Source: Alphaproteobacteria bacterium (GTDB taxonomy: Bacteria; Pseudomonadota; Alphaproteobacteria; Micropepsales; Micropepsaceae). Taken from it: a stretch of DNA of 64,000 bases. The stretch covers positions 62,001-126,000 of the forward strand of contig JAFAWQ010000039.1 of NCBI GenBank assembly GCA_019241645.1, given 5' to 3'. The translations under genes were made by a program, and so were the position numbers. Below, piece after piece: positions 17,809 through 25,528 of the stretch (positions are counted from its first letter, which is position 1; every line of letters begins with the position of its first letter). The notes under the pieces were generated by a model that saw only the letters and a program-made list of their open reading frames with translations, was not told the origin of the DNA and ran no database searches.

Positions 17809-18546
17809 TCAAGCGGAGATGCGAAAGGCAAAGGCGAGCTTGCCGCGCCAGAACGGCGAAAGCGGCTCCTCGCTCACCCGCTTGTTCTGGCGAGAATGGA
17901 TCAAGGCTAGATTCCCTCCCTTGAAAAGGGAGGGTCGGATCGCGCAGCGATCCGGGGAGGGATCATTCTCCGGTGCTGGCAGCATGACCCCCACCCGATC
18001 CGCTCTGCGGATCGACCTCCCCCTTTCCGGGGGAGGAAACGAAGCCACAATCCCGCAATGTTTGGCCGGGCCGTGCGGCAGCATGCGGAACAGCACGATG
18101 TCGCCCGGGCCGATGTCTTTCGCGGAAATCTCCGCCGCATGGCGCCGGAGCGCCATATAGAAGGTTTCGACCCCGGTGGCCTCTGCCCAGTCCAGCGAAT
18201 AGGGCGGAACATCCTCGGGCTCCTCGCCGCGCAACTCGCGCCAGATGCCACGCAGCAAACCCAGACAATCACATCCGATGCCTTTGAGACTTGCCTGATG
18301 CACATACGGCGTCCCGATCCAGGATCGCGCGATGGCAACGATTTGGGATTCCCTCTCCCCCTCGGGGGGAGAGGGATACAGGGTGAGGGGGATGGCGGAA
18401 TTCAGAACACAGAAGTCGGAAGTCAGAACCGGATGCGAATAAGGAGCGGTTTCGATTTCTGATTTCTGACTTCTGATTTCCGATACCCCCTCACCCCTGC
18501 CCCTCTCCCCCATAGGGGGCGAGGGGAATCGTTGTTCAGTTTCCAT
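17809..18546 (-). CDS. GTA NlpC/P60 peptidase (gp14-like) containing two in-frame palindromic-element insertions
   Basis: SQIVAIARSWIGTPYVHQASLKGIGCDCLGLLRGIWREL...GPGDIVLFRMLPHGPAKHCGIVAS core; C-term LALIHSRQNKRVSEEPLSPFWRGKLAFAFRI; start ATG overlaps stop of DUF2163 gene (ATGGAAACTGA). Confidence 0.88.
   Translation of the reverse strand: METEQRFPSPPMGERGRGEGVSEIRSQKSEIETAPYSHPVLTSDFCVLNSAIPLTLYPSPPEGERESQIVAIARSWIGTPYVHQASLKGIGCDCLGLLRGIWRELRGEEPEDVPPYSLDWAEATGVETFYMALRRHAAEISAKDIGPGDIVLFRMLPHGPAKHCGIVASFPPPERGRSIRRADRVGVMLPAPENDPSPDRCAIRPSLFKGGNLALIHSRQNKRVSEEPLSPFWRGKLAFAFRISA
17911..18037. repeat. Palindromic element E3 (inside gp14 ORF)
   Basis: ccctcccttgaaaagggaggg tcggatcgcgcagcgatccggggaggg ... 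cccccacccgatccgctctgcggatcgacctccccctttccgggggagg. Confidence 0.88.
18349..18528. repeat. Palindromic element E4, composite, at 5' end of gp14 ORF
   Basis: ccctctcccc ctcggggggagaggg...; centre with cagaagtcggaagtcagaa / ttctgatttctgacttctgatttccg; distal arm ccccctcacccctgcccctctcccccatagggggcgagggg. Confidence 0.82.
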
Positions 18547-19429
18547 AGCGGCTGCCTCCGTCGAGGAGTTGCGATTGCGCCGGGTAGGACGTCACCGCGT
18601 CGTTGCCGGGCATGTAGGGGAAGCCGCGGAAGTTCAGGGTATTGGCGAACTTCGCCTTGCAGGTGCCGAACTGCTTGTCGCAGCCGGCGCTGACGATGAA
18701 GGAATCGCCGATCGCGATCGCTTCGCTCATCCGCTGCCAGAGTTCGAGACTGACCCGCGTACCGACAACGCCGTGGCGCTTCACTTCGATGGCACGCCCC
18801 GCATTGGCGCCGCTCGTCCAGCTGAGCTTGCCGCCGGCGAACCATTGATCCGCGAAATCGTCGAGCCCGCTTGCCGTGAAGCGCCGCTGATCGGTGATCG
18901 TGGCCACGCTTCCAACGCCGCTATACAGCGGATTGCTCAGGTCGATGGTGCAGCGCGCATCGCCGAGATCGGCATCGCAGGAATATCCGTAGGCGCGGCC
19001 GACCGGCTGATTGAGCCGATGCGCCAGGCCGCGCACCTCCGCCTGGAACGCGGTGCGCCCGCGCTTCACCTCGCCGAGATTACCTTTGCGCATCAGCACG
19101 CGCTGATCCGGCGCCGCCCAATTTACCCGCCAGATTTCGATGCTCGCATTGTCGTAGAGGCCAGCGGCAAGATCGGCTTCGCCGATGGCGCCGGACGACA
19201 GCGCGCCAAGCACGGTGAGATTGTCCACCGCCAGGCCGAGCGTGGACTGCACCTCGCTGGCGGTGAAGCCGCTCACCGCTTCGTAAGTCACGCCATCGAA
19301 CACCACCGCGACATCATGATCGGTGAAGCCAAGCGTCGTCGCATCGCCGCGCACGATCTTCCAGCACCAGCACAAGGTGGTGGTGCCGGAGTTCAGGTGT
19401 GATTGGAGAGCGGGTGAGATGGATTTCAC
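18536..19429 (-). CDS. DUF2163 GTA protein (gp13-like)
   Basis: MKSISPALQSHLNSGTTTLCWCWKIVRGDATTLGFTDHDVAVVFDGVTYEAVSGFTASEVQSTLGLAVDNLTVLGAL. Confidence 0.92.
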   Translation of the reverse strand: MKSISPALQSHLNSGTTTLCWCWKIVRGDATTLGFTDHDVAVVFDGVTYEAVSGFTASEVQSTLGLAVDNLTVLGALSSGAIGEADLAAGLYDNASIEIWRVNWAAPDQRVLMRKGNLGEVKRGRTAFQAEVRGLAHRLNQPVGRAYGYSCDADLGDARCTIDLSNPLYSGVGSVATITDQRRFTASGLDDFADQWFAGGKLSWTSGANAGRAIEVKRHGVVGTRVSLELWQRMSEAIAIGDSFIVSAGCDKQFGTCKAKFANTLNFRGFPYMPGNDAVTSYPAQSQLLDGGSRYGN

Positions 19430-20049
19430 AGCCGAATCTCCACCAGCGGGATCGAGGGGATTTCACCGGCGGCGAAGTTCGAGAGATTGATCGAAAGAGA
19501 ATCCGTGTCGAATCGCACCGGTGTGTCGAATTCGTAACCGGCGGTGATGGCGGCGCCGGCAGCAGGCGCGGAGGCAAACGCAATCAGGCCCGTTGTATCG
19601 TCGATTGTGATACCCGAGGTTTGCTCCAGGCCCGCGACGGCGATACGCACCGTTCCGGCGACTGGTTTCTTGATGGTACGCACCGAACTGGAGGGGCCCG
19701 AGATGTAGGTCTTGATCAGCTGAAACTGCGTTGTTGTTCCATCGCCGGTGCCGATGTTCTGATCGAGCGGCGCCAAGGCCGCGTTCGGCGCGCAGGATTT
19801 GAAATCGGCGAAATCCCTGAAGCGAAAGCCATAGAGGCGCCCCAGGCGAGCTTCGAAGAATGCAATGACCGCGTGCAGATCGTCCAGAGTTTTCACGCCG
19901 TAGCCCACATCGTAATGCCTTCGCGAATTGGCCCACACGGCGTTGCGCTCCTCGAAGCCGGAGCCGAGCGTGACGATTTCCGTCTTGCGCTCCGGCCCGC
20001 CGCTCGAGTGAAAGGCAATGGCGGTGGGGAATTGAATTTCGTGGAACAT
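19426..20049 (-). CDS. DUF2460 GTA protein (gp12-like)
   Basis: Start ATG at 20049; MFHEIQFPTAIAFHSSGGPERKTEIVTLGSGFEERNAVWANSRRHYDVGYGVKTLDDLHAVIAFFEARLGRLYGFRFRDFADFKS. Confidence 0.93.
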   Translation of the reverse strand: MFHEIQFPTAIAFHSSGGPERKTEIVTLGSGFEERNAVWANSRRHYDVGYGVKTLDDLHAVIAFFEARLGRLYGFRFRDFADFKSCAPNAALAPLDQNIGTGDGTTTQFQLIKTYISGPSSSVRTIKKPVAGTVRIAVAGLEQTSGITIDDTTGLIAFASAPAAGAAITAGYEFDTPVRFDTDSLSINLSNFAAGEIPSIPLVEIRL

Positions 20050-20612
20050 CACAAATTCCTTTGGCCGCGGGCTAGCGCGCGGGACAGCATGGCGGCTACT
20101 TGCGTTTCCGATTTGAGAAAGCTCTGCGCGTCGCGCGCGTTCACGTTGAGCACGATCTGCGGCCGTGCCGACGCACCTACCGCACCGTTCGGCACGATCG
20201 AGCCCACGCCTTGCGGCACGAACAGCTCCGGCCCTTGCTCGCCGACGAGATAAGCAAGCCCTGCATCCACCGGTCCACCTGCCGCGCGCGCGCCGCCCAC
20301 AGGCAACAGCGAGGATATCAGCGACGACAGCAAACCTTCGATCGGCTTCTCGATGAACTGCCTGACCGCGATGCGATCGAAATCCGCCAGGATCGCATTG
20401 ACCAGCGAATCCATCGACGCTTTGCCGGAAAGCACGGCGCGCGCAATGGTGTCGGCGATGGCGTTGAAGCTGCCGCTGACTGCGCGCTCGATTTGCGTGG
20501 CGCTGTCGGTGACCGGCCCTTTGGCGAACGCATCGAGCGATTTCGCCACGGCGGCCAGCGCGGTATCCACGCCGGAGAAATCGGCGTTTACGTTTACGGT
20601 TGCGCTCGCCAT
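20049..20612 (-). CDS. Tail tape measure protein (gp11-like)
   Basis: 187 aa; AYLVGEQGPELFVPQGVGSIVPNGAVG motif; position in GTA order. Confidence 0.85.
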   Translation of the reverse strand: MASATVNVNADFSGVDTALAAVAKSLDAFAKGPVTDSATQIERAVSGSFNAIADTIARAVLSGKASMDSLVNAILADFDRIAVRQFIEKPIEGLLSSLISSLLPVGGARAAGGPVDAGLAYLVGEQGPELFVPQGVGSIVPNGAVGASARPQIVLNVNARDAQSFLKSETQVAAMLSRALARGQRNL

Positions 20613-20815
20613 GGTGGCACCTCATCCGGATAAAGCTGCATCAGATGTTCGAGATCGGCGCGCGAGAGCGGAGCAGCGCGGTGCGAGCGGCGGGCGAATC
20701 CGTTCACCGCTGCGCGCCACTCGCCGAGCGACATGGCCCAGAACACCTCCGGTGTTATCCGCATCACGCCGAAGGCGAGTTCGAGGATGCGGTCCCAGCC
20801 AAAGGGCTTGCGTGC
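20594..20815 (-). CDS. Phage tail assembly chaperone (rcc01693-like); start codon uncertain
   Basis: Not in ORF track; reading minus strand gives ...KPFGWDRILELAFGVMRITPEVFWAMSLGEWRAAVNGFARRSHRAAPLSRADLEHLMQLYPDEVPPWRAQP*, stop TAA at 20594-20596; upstream merges into element E5. Confidence 0.75.
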   Translation of the reverse strand, partial: ARKPFGWDRILELAFGVMRITPEVFWAMSLGEWRAAVNGFARRSHRAAPLSRADLEHLMQLYPDEVPPWRAQP

Positions 20816-21171
20816 GCCCCCTCCACCGCGCTTTGCGCGGTCCCCCTCCCCGGCTGCGCAGGGGAGGATCCCTCTCGCTTCAGCCCGACAGCATCGAAGG
20901 CATCGGTGATGGCGCCGATTAAGGTGCCGAGGCCGGTGTCGAGCTTCAGCACTTCGGCCGGCGCGATGTCATGTCCGGCGCCGCGCAACAATGCCGCCGC
21001 AACCATCGCCAGATCCATGGTGCCAAGGGATTTCAGCTTGCCGGCGATTTCGCTCAAGCTGGAAACGCCTAGGCCGTTTTCGATTTCGGCCAGCGCGCCG
21101 AGCGTCAGCCGCATGACATAGCGTTCGGTTCCGGCAAGAAATTCGCTCTCGCCCCGGATTTTGTTGGGCAT
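20764..21171 (-). CDS. GTA gp10-like protein with element-derived C-terminal tail
   Basis: MPNKIRGESEFLAGTERYVMRLTLGALAEIENGLGVSSLSEIAGKL; tail LKREGSSPAQPGRGTAQSAVEGAHASPLAGT... encoded by E5. Confidence 0.85.
   Translation of the reverse strand: MPNKIRGESEFLAGTERYVMRLTLGALAEIENGLGVSSLSEIAGKLKSLGTMDLAMVAAALLRGAGHDIAPAEVLKLDTGLGTLIGAITDAFDAVGLKREGSSPAQPGRGTAQSAVEGAHASPLAGTASSNSPSA
20815..20876. repeat. Palindromic element E5 (short form)
   Basis: gccccctccaccgcgctttgcgcggtccccctccccggctgcgcaggggagg. Confidence 0.7.
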
Positions 21172-21191
21172 TGTGAAACTCCTTCTCTCGA

Positions 21192-21608
21192 TCAAAGCGC
21201 CGTAAACGTCAGCGCGCCGGCGGAATGCAGCGACAGCGACAGCTTTACTTCGCCATCGTGCGGGCCTTCGTATTGCAGGGAGGCGATCTGGAACGGTCCG
21301 GCGATGGTTCCGAAGTTCGGAACGATCACCTGGAAGTTCGGCGTTGTCTGATTGAAGAATGCGCTACGCAGACTTTCGTCGCTCGCCGCATCCTTGAACA
21401 CACCGGAGCCGGAGAAGCTTGCGGCTTTCACACCAGCGCCCGCCAGCAATTCGCGCCAGTGATTGGCCGAATCGGCATTGGTGACATCGACGGTGGTGGA
21501 ATTGAACGACAAGGTCGTGGTGCGCAGGCCGGCGACGGTGGTGAAAGTCTCGGGCATCCCGCCATCGCCGATCTTGACGAGCAGGTCGCGCCCCTTTTGT
21601 GCGGACAT
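21192..21608 (-). CDS. Major tail protein (TP901-1 type, gp9-like)
   Basis: MSAQKGRDLLVKIGDGGMPETFTTVAGLRTTTLSFNSTTVDVTNADSANHWRELLAGAGVKAASFSGSGVFKD. Confidence 0.93.
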   Translation of the reverse strand: MSAQKGRDLLVKIGDGGMPETFTTVAGLRTTTLSFNSTTVDVTNADSANHWRELLAGAGVKAASFSGSGVFKDAASDESLRSAFFNQTTPNFQVIVPNFGTIAGPFQIASLQYEGPHDGEVKLSLSLHSAGALTFTAL

Positions 21609-21619
21609 GTTGTTTCTCC

Positions 21620-22021
21620 TTAGGGTTCGGTGACGGCGCGGAAGGTGAGCCGCGCGCGAAAGGTCTGGCCGTCGGGCTCGCGGCTGAAGCCAGTCGCGAG
21701 ATGGCGGATATCGATCAGGGTGGCGCCGCTGATCGCGAGCACAGCATTGTGCAGCGTGGCGCGGACGATTTCGGCGATCTGCTTGGCTTCCTCGTGCCCT
21801 GCGCTTCGCGACCAGACATCAATTTGAACCGCATGCTCGCTGCCGGTTTCGGTCGCGGTGCTCCAGTCGCTTTCGCCACCATCGCCCAGCACCACATAGG
21901 GAAAGACGCTTTCGCGCGGCACGAAATCGAACAGGCAAGTGCCGATCAGCGCCTGCAGTTCACTGCTGGCCGAAAGCGCGGCGAAGATCGCCTGCTGCAG
22001 AGCGAAAGAGATGCCGCTCAT
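21620..22021 (-). CDS. DUF3168 tail terminator (gp8-like)
   Basis: LQQAIFAALSASSELQALIGTCLFDFVPRESVFPYVVLGDGGESDWSTATETGSEHAVQIDVWSRSAGHEEAKQIAE. Confidence 0.92.
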   Translation of the reverse strand: MSGISFALQQAIFAALSASSELQALIGTCLFDFVPRESVFPYVVLGDGGESDWSTATETGSEHAVQIDVWSRSAGHEEAKQIAEIVRATLHNAVLAISGATLIDIRHLATGFSREPDGQTFRARLTFRAVTEP

Positions 22022-22332
22022 GCGATTTTCTCCGTCATCAGAGTGAGGAATTGGGCTTGGGGGCCATCGTCGAGCACCGCATGAATGGTGAACACGCGTC
22101 CGCCGTCGGTCGCGCGCATGCCGGCGGCTACGTCCGTGCGGCGGCGAATGGTGATGCGATAGCGAACGCGCGCTTCGCTGGCATCGGGACCGAACACATC
22201 GGCGCCGCTGACTGGTTCGATCTCAGCCCATACGGTGGCGAGCGTGCTCCAGCCCGCGCTGTATCCGCCGCCGCCGTCGGGCAAGAGCGTCTGCGCTTCC
22301 AGCGTGACGCGGCGGTTCAGTGAAGAGAGCAT
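22018..22332 (-). CDS. Head-tail adaptor / head closure protein (gp7-like)
   Basis: LNRRVTLEAQTLLPDGGGGYSAGWSTLATVWAEIEPVSG. Confidence 0.92.
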   Translation of the reverse strand: MLSSLNRRVTLEAQTLLPDGGGGYSAGWSTLATVWAEIEPVSGADVFGPDASEARVRYRITIRRRTDVAAGMRATDGGRVFTIHAVLDDGPQAQFLTLMTEKIA

Positions 22333-22355
22333 GATGTTTCTCCAACGCGCTGCCT

Positions 22356-22500
22356 AACCCCCTCCCCTCGCGGGAGGGGGCAAATGCTTTGAGCGAAGCG
22401 AAAAGTATTTGGGGGAGGGGAGAACGAGGCTTTGCCCCTCCCCCAAGCCTCACGCGCGTGTGCACGTTCGGCTTGCCCCCTCCCGCGAGGGGAGGGGGTA
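22356..22500. repeat. Palindromic element E6
   Basis: ccccctcccctcgcgggaggggg ... gccccctcccgcgaggggaggggg with internal complementary arms. Confidence 0.88.
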
Positions 22501-22512
22501 GTAAGCGCATCG

Positions 22513-23076
22513 CTAGAGATGCAAGACTCGGAACGGCGACAGCAGCGCTAGAATGTCCAGCGGCAATTCAGCCGGCGCTTCGCCGCGGTGTTCGTACAGG
22601 AAGGCAGTCAGTTCCAAGATGGCGTCGCGAATTCCTGCCGGAACATCGGTCGCGGCGCTGCCGTAACCGGCCGTAAAGGCCACGGCCACCGCATTCATCG
22701 CGCGCAGGTTGATCGGCGGCAGCACCGTCGATTTCAATGCAAGCCGCGCGGGCGCGGAGGCTGCATCCACCTGGTAGGCCGCTGGATCGATCACGCTGGC
22801 GCTATCGTTCGGCGCGTACACCGTGACCGAACTCACGCCCTGCAGTGGCGGCAGCGCGATTTCAATTGGGGCGCAGAGCGGCCAGCCATCCAGCCACAAA
22901 ATCCAGCTTTGCGTGTTGAGCGCGCGGCCGGTGTGCCATTCGGCGCGGGCGCGCGCGGCGATGATGAGGCGGGCGATCAGCGCGTCGTCGTCGCTTGTAT
23001 CGACCTTCAGATGCAGCTTGGCATCGGCCAGAGTCACCGGCTCGACCGCCGGCGGGGTGATGAGTTGGAGGGACAT
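22513..23076 (-). CDS. Head-tail connector (gp6-like)
   Basis: LITPPAVEPVTLADAKLHLKVDTSDDDALIARLIIAARARAEWHTGRALNTQSW. Confidence 0.92.
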   Translation of the reverse strand: MSLQLITPPAVEPVTLADAKLHLKVDTSDDDALIARLIIAARARAEWHTGRALNTQSWILWLDGWPLCAPIEIALPPLQGVSSVTVYAPNDSASVIDPAAYQVDAASAPARLALKSTVLPPINLRAMNAVAVAFTAGYGSAATDVPAGIRDAILELTAFLYEHRGEAPAELPLDILALLSPFRVLHL

Positions 23077-23085
23077 AATTCAATC

Positions 23086-23225
23086 CTTCACCTCCCCCAT
23101 TGTGGGGAGGTCGATTTGCTTGAGCGAAAACGAAAGCAAATCGGGTGGGGGGCGATGCTTGTTTTAGGACTGTCCCCCCACCCGCGTCGCTGGGCTCCGC
23201 GACCTCCCCACAAGGGGCAAGTGAT
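23086..23225. repeat. Palindromic element E7
   Basis: ttcacctcccccattgtggggaggtcgatttgcttgagcg...gacctccccacaaggggcaagtga. Confidence 0.9.
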
Positions 23226-23228
23226 GGG

Positions 23229-24485
23229 CTAGCTCACCGCGAACTTCATCAGCTTGATGGCCTCGAAATTCTGCACGCCGCCGCCCACGCGCTTCGTCGT
23301 GTAGAACAGCACGTAAGGCTTGGCCGAATACGGATCGCGCAGCACGCGAATGCCCACGCGATCCACCACCAGATAACCGCGGGCGAAATCGCCGAAGGCA
23401 ATCGAGTAGGAATTCGTAGCGATGTCCGGCATGTCTTCGGCGACCGCCACCGGGAAGCCGAACAGCGTTGCCGGCTGGCCTGCCGCAAGTCCCGGCGACC
23501 AGATGTAGTTGCCGGTCGAGTCCTTGAACTTGCGGATGGCCGCCTCAACCTTGCGATTCATCACCCAGCTCGCGTTGGCGCGATAAGCCTGCTTCGGAGC
23601 ATATGCCAGATCGAGCAGAGCATCGCTGGGATTGGAGACGGGAAACCCGCCTGCGGAGCCGGAAGGAATGTAGCCGAGATTGCCCCAGCTCCAGCTTCCC
23701 TCCGCCACGTTGGTGTAGCTGAGCAGGCCTTTGGGCTGCGTGGTGCCGTTGCCCGTGATGAACGCGGCACCTTCCTGCACGCCGAAAACGATCTGCACTT
23801 CGGAAGCGAGCCAGGTTTCGATATCCACCTGCGCATCGTCCAGCAATGCCTGCGTCGCGGCCGGCATGGCGTAAAGCTCCATCGCCGGGAAATCGATGGC
23901 CGCGAGATTGGGCGTGCTGGTTTGCGGCCGCGCGTCGGTTTCCGCAACCCAGCCGCTACCCGCGTCGTTGGTGCTGATCGGCTTGCGGTACACATTGCCG
24001 CCGATCTGCTGCACCGTGGCGATGGCGCGGATGGGCGAGACCTTGGCCAACACGCGGTCGATAGTCTGCTCGATCTCCAGCGGCACAACGTAACCGCCGT
24101 CCGGGTTGGAGCCGATGCTCATTGCCTTCAGCTCCAGCGTGTTGAAGCCGCTCGCATCGCCCTTGCGCACGTATGTGTCGAACGCCGCCTTGCGCTCGCG
24201 CGCGGTGCGATCGCTGGCGGCTTTGGTTTCGCCGCCGAGCTGCGGCCGCGCCGCCGACAGCATCAGCTCATCGAGCAGCCGCTTCTGCGTGTCCAGCGCC
24301 TTGTTGATGCGCTCGACCTTTTCTTCGGTGACGACATCGGCGCCGCGCTTCTCCAACTGCGCCAGGCGATTGTCGTTTGCTTCCTTGAAGCTTTCGAAGG
24401 CGTGCAGGAATTCTCCGAACGCCTCCTTGATTTCGCGGCTCTGCGCCGCGTCGCGCGTTTCCAGCGCCTTGGTTTCCAGTTCCAT
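23229..24485 (-). CDS. Major capsid protein, HK97 family (gp5-like)
   Basis: N-terminal coiled delta domain then SIGSNPDGGYVVPLEIEQTIDRVLAKVSPIRAIATVQQIGGNVYRKPI. Confidence 0.95.
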   Translation of the reverse strand: MELETKALETRDAAQSREIKEAFGEFLHAFESFKEANDNRLAQLEKRGADVVTEEKVERINKALDTQKRLLDELMLSAARPQLGGETKAASDRTARERKAAFDTYVRKGDASGFNTLELKAMSIGSNPDGGYVVPLEIEQTIDRVLAKVSPIRAIATVQQIGGNVYRKPISTNDAGSGWVAETDARPQTSTPNLAAIDFPAMELYAMPAATQALLDDAQVDIETWLASEVQIVFGVQEGAAFITGNGTTQPKGLLSYTNVAEGSWSWGNLGYIPSGSAGGFPVSNPSDALLDLAYAPKQAYRANASWVMNRKVEAAIRKFKDSTGNYIWSPGLAAGQPATLFGFPVAVAEDMPDIATNSYSIAFGDFARGYLVVDRVGIRVLRDPYSAKPYVLFYTTKRVGGGVQNFEAIKLMKFAVS

Positions 24486-24511
24486 GTGTGTGGTTCTCCT
24501 TGGGGGTTGAA

Positions 24512-24651
24512 ATCACCTCCCCTGTTGTGGGGAGGTCGATTTGCTTGAGCAGAGCGAAAGCAAATCGGGTGGGCGGCTGCGCGTGCCTTTGCACCTTCCC
24601 CCATCCGGCTCGCTTCGCTTGCCGACCTCCCCACAAAGGGGGAGGTGAATT
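24512..24651. repeat. Palindromic element E8 (read as C-terminus of protease gene)
   Basis: tcacctcccctgttgtggggaggtcgatttgcttgagc...gacctccccacaaagggggaggtga. Confidence 0.9.
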
Positions 24652-25190
24652 TTTGGGCGAACGGCTTCAGCCGCGAGCCGAATGTGTTGCGCCGTGACGC
24701 TTTTCGCGCCGATGGCTGTGACGGCGCTTCCTTCCAACAGCGGGAAGGTCACGACCGAAACTTCCCAAAGCTCGACTTCGATGAGCGTGCGCGCGCCGGT
24801 TGCCGGATCGCGGCGCGCGCTTTTCGTCTTGAATCCGATGGAGAGGCCGTCGAGCGCGCCGTCGTTCAGCAGCGCCAGCACGTCGCGGCCACGCTCGATA
24901 TCGGTGGTGAGGCGGCCGCGCACATAAAGCCCGCGCGCATCCTCCCGGATCTCCGCCCACACGCCGATGGGCTCATGCGCGAAATGCTGGTAGAGCATGC
25001 GAATGCGCGAGAGGCCGCGGCTGCGCAGCGATTTGGCGAAAGCACCGGGCGCCATCACGTCGCCCGCGCCATCGGGGACCCCAAACAGCGAGGCGTAGCC
25101 TTCGAACTCACCGCGACTGAGAGTGCTAAGCGCGGCCGGCGCGTCGAGACGCGCCAGCCTGCGCCGCAAATGCATGACTTGCGGGGGCAT
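24513..25190 (-). CDS. HK97 prohead protease (gp4-like) with element-encoded C-terminal tail
   Basis: GEFEGYASLFGVPDGAGDVMAPGAFAKSLRSRGLSRIRMLYQHFAHEPIGVW...; start taken at MPPQVMHLRRR. Confidence 0.92.
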   Translation of the reverse strand: MPPQVMHLRRRLARLDAPAALSTLSRGEFEGYASLFGVPDGAGDVMAPGAFAKSLRSRGLSRIRMLYQHFAHEPIGVWAEIREDARGLYVRGRLTTDIERGRDVLALLNDGALDGLSIGFKTKSARRDPATGARTLIEVELWEVSVVTFPLLEGSAVTAIGAKSVTAQHIRLAAEAVRPKIHLPLCGEVGKRSEPDGGRCKGTRSRPPDLLSLCSSKSTSPQQGR

Positions 25191-25210
25191 GATGATTCTC
25201 TGTGTGTTGG

Positions 25211-25240
25211 ATTCACCTCCCCACAAAGAGGGAGGTCGAG
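25211..25240. repeat. Palindromic element E9 (single-arm remnant)
   Basis: attcacctccccacaaagagggaggtcgag. Confidence 0.65.
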
Positions 25241-25525
25241 TTATTGCGCGTGCGACTGCGAGCTCGTTCCCTGCATGCGGTCGAGCTTGCCTTCGATGCG
25301 AGACAGCTGATCTTTCATCTCGCGCACCTGTTCTCCCAGCACGGCAACTTGCGCAATCGCCGCCTGCTCGCTCTGCACAGTGTGCTCAAGCACACTGATG
25401 CGGTTGGCGGCGGAGCCTGCCCAGAACAGCGCGCCGGCCGTTTGCAACAAAAAAGCCGCCACGAGGGCGGCCGGAACTTTCTTGGCATCCAGCGCCGGCT
25501 GGATGTGGTCGCCGATGATACTCAT
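25241..25525 (-). CDS. Small membrane protein between portal and protease genes (gp3.5-like position)
   Basis: 94 aa, one TM, coiled-coil C-terminus. Confidence 0.75.
   Translation of the reverse strand: MSIIGDHIQPALDAKKVPAALVAAFLLQTAGALFWAGSAANRISVLEHTVQSEQAAIAQVAVLGEQVREMKDQLSRIEGKLDRMQGTSSQSHAQ
25449..25471 (-). terminator. Terminator-like hairpin inside gp3.5-like coding sequence
   Basis: Minus strand GCCGCC-CTCGT-GGCGGC-TTTTTT. Confidence 0.6.
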
Positions 25526-25528
25526 TGC

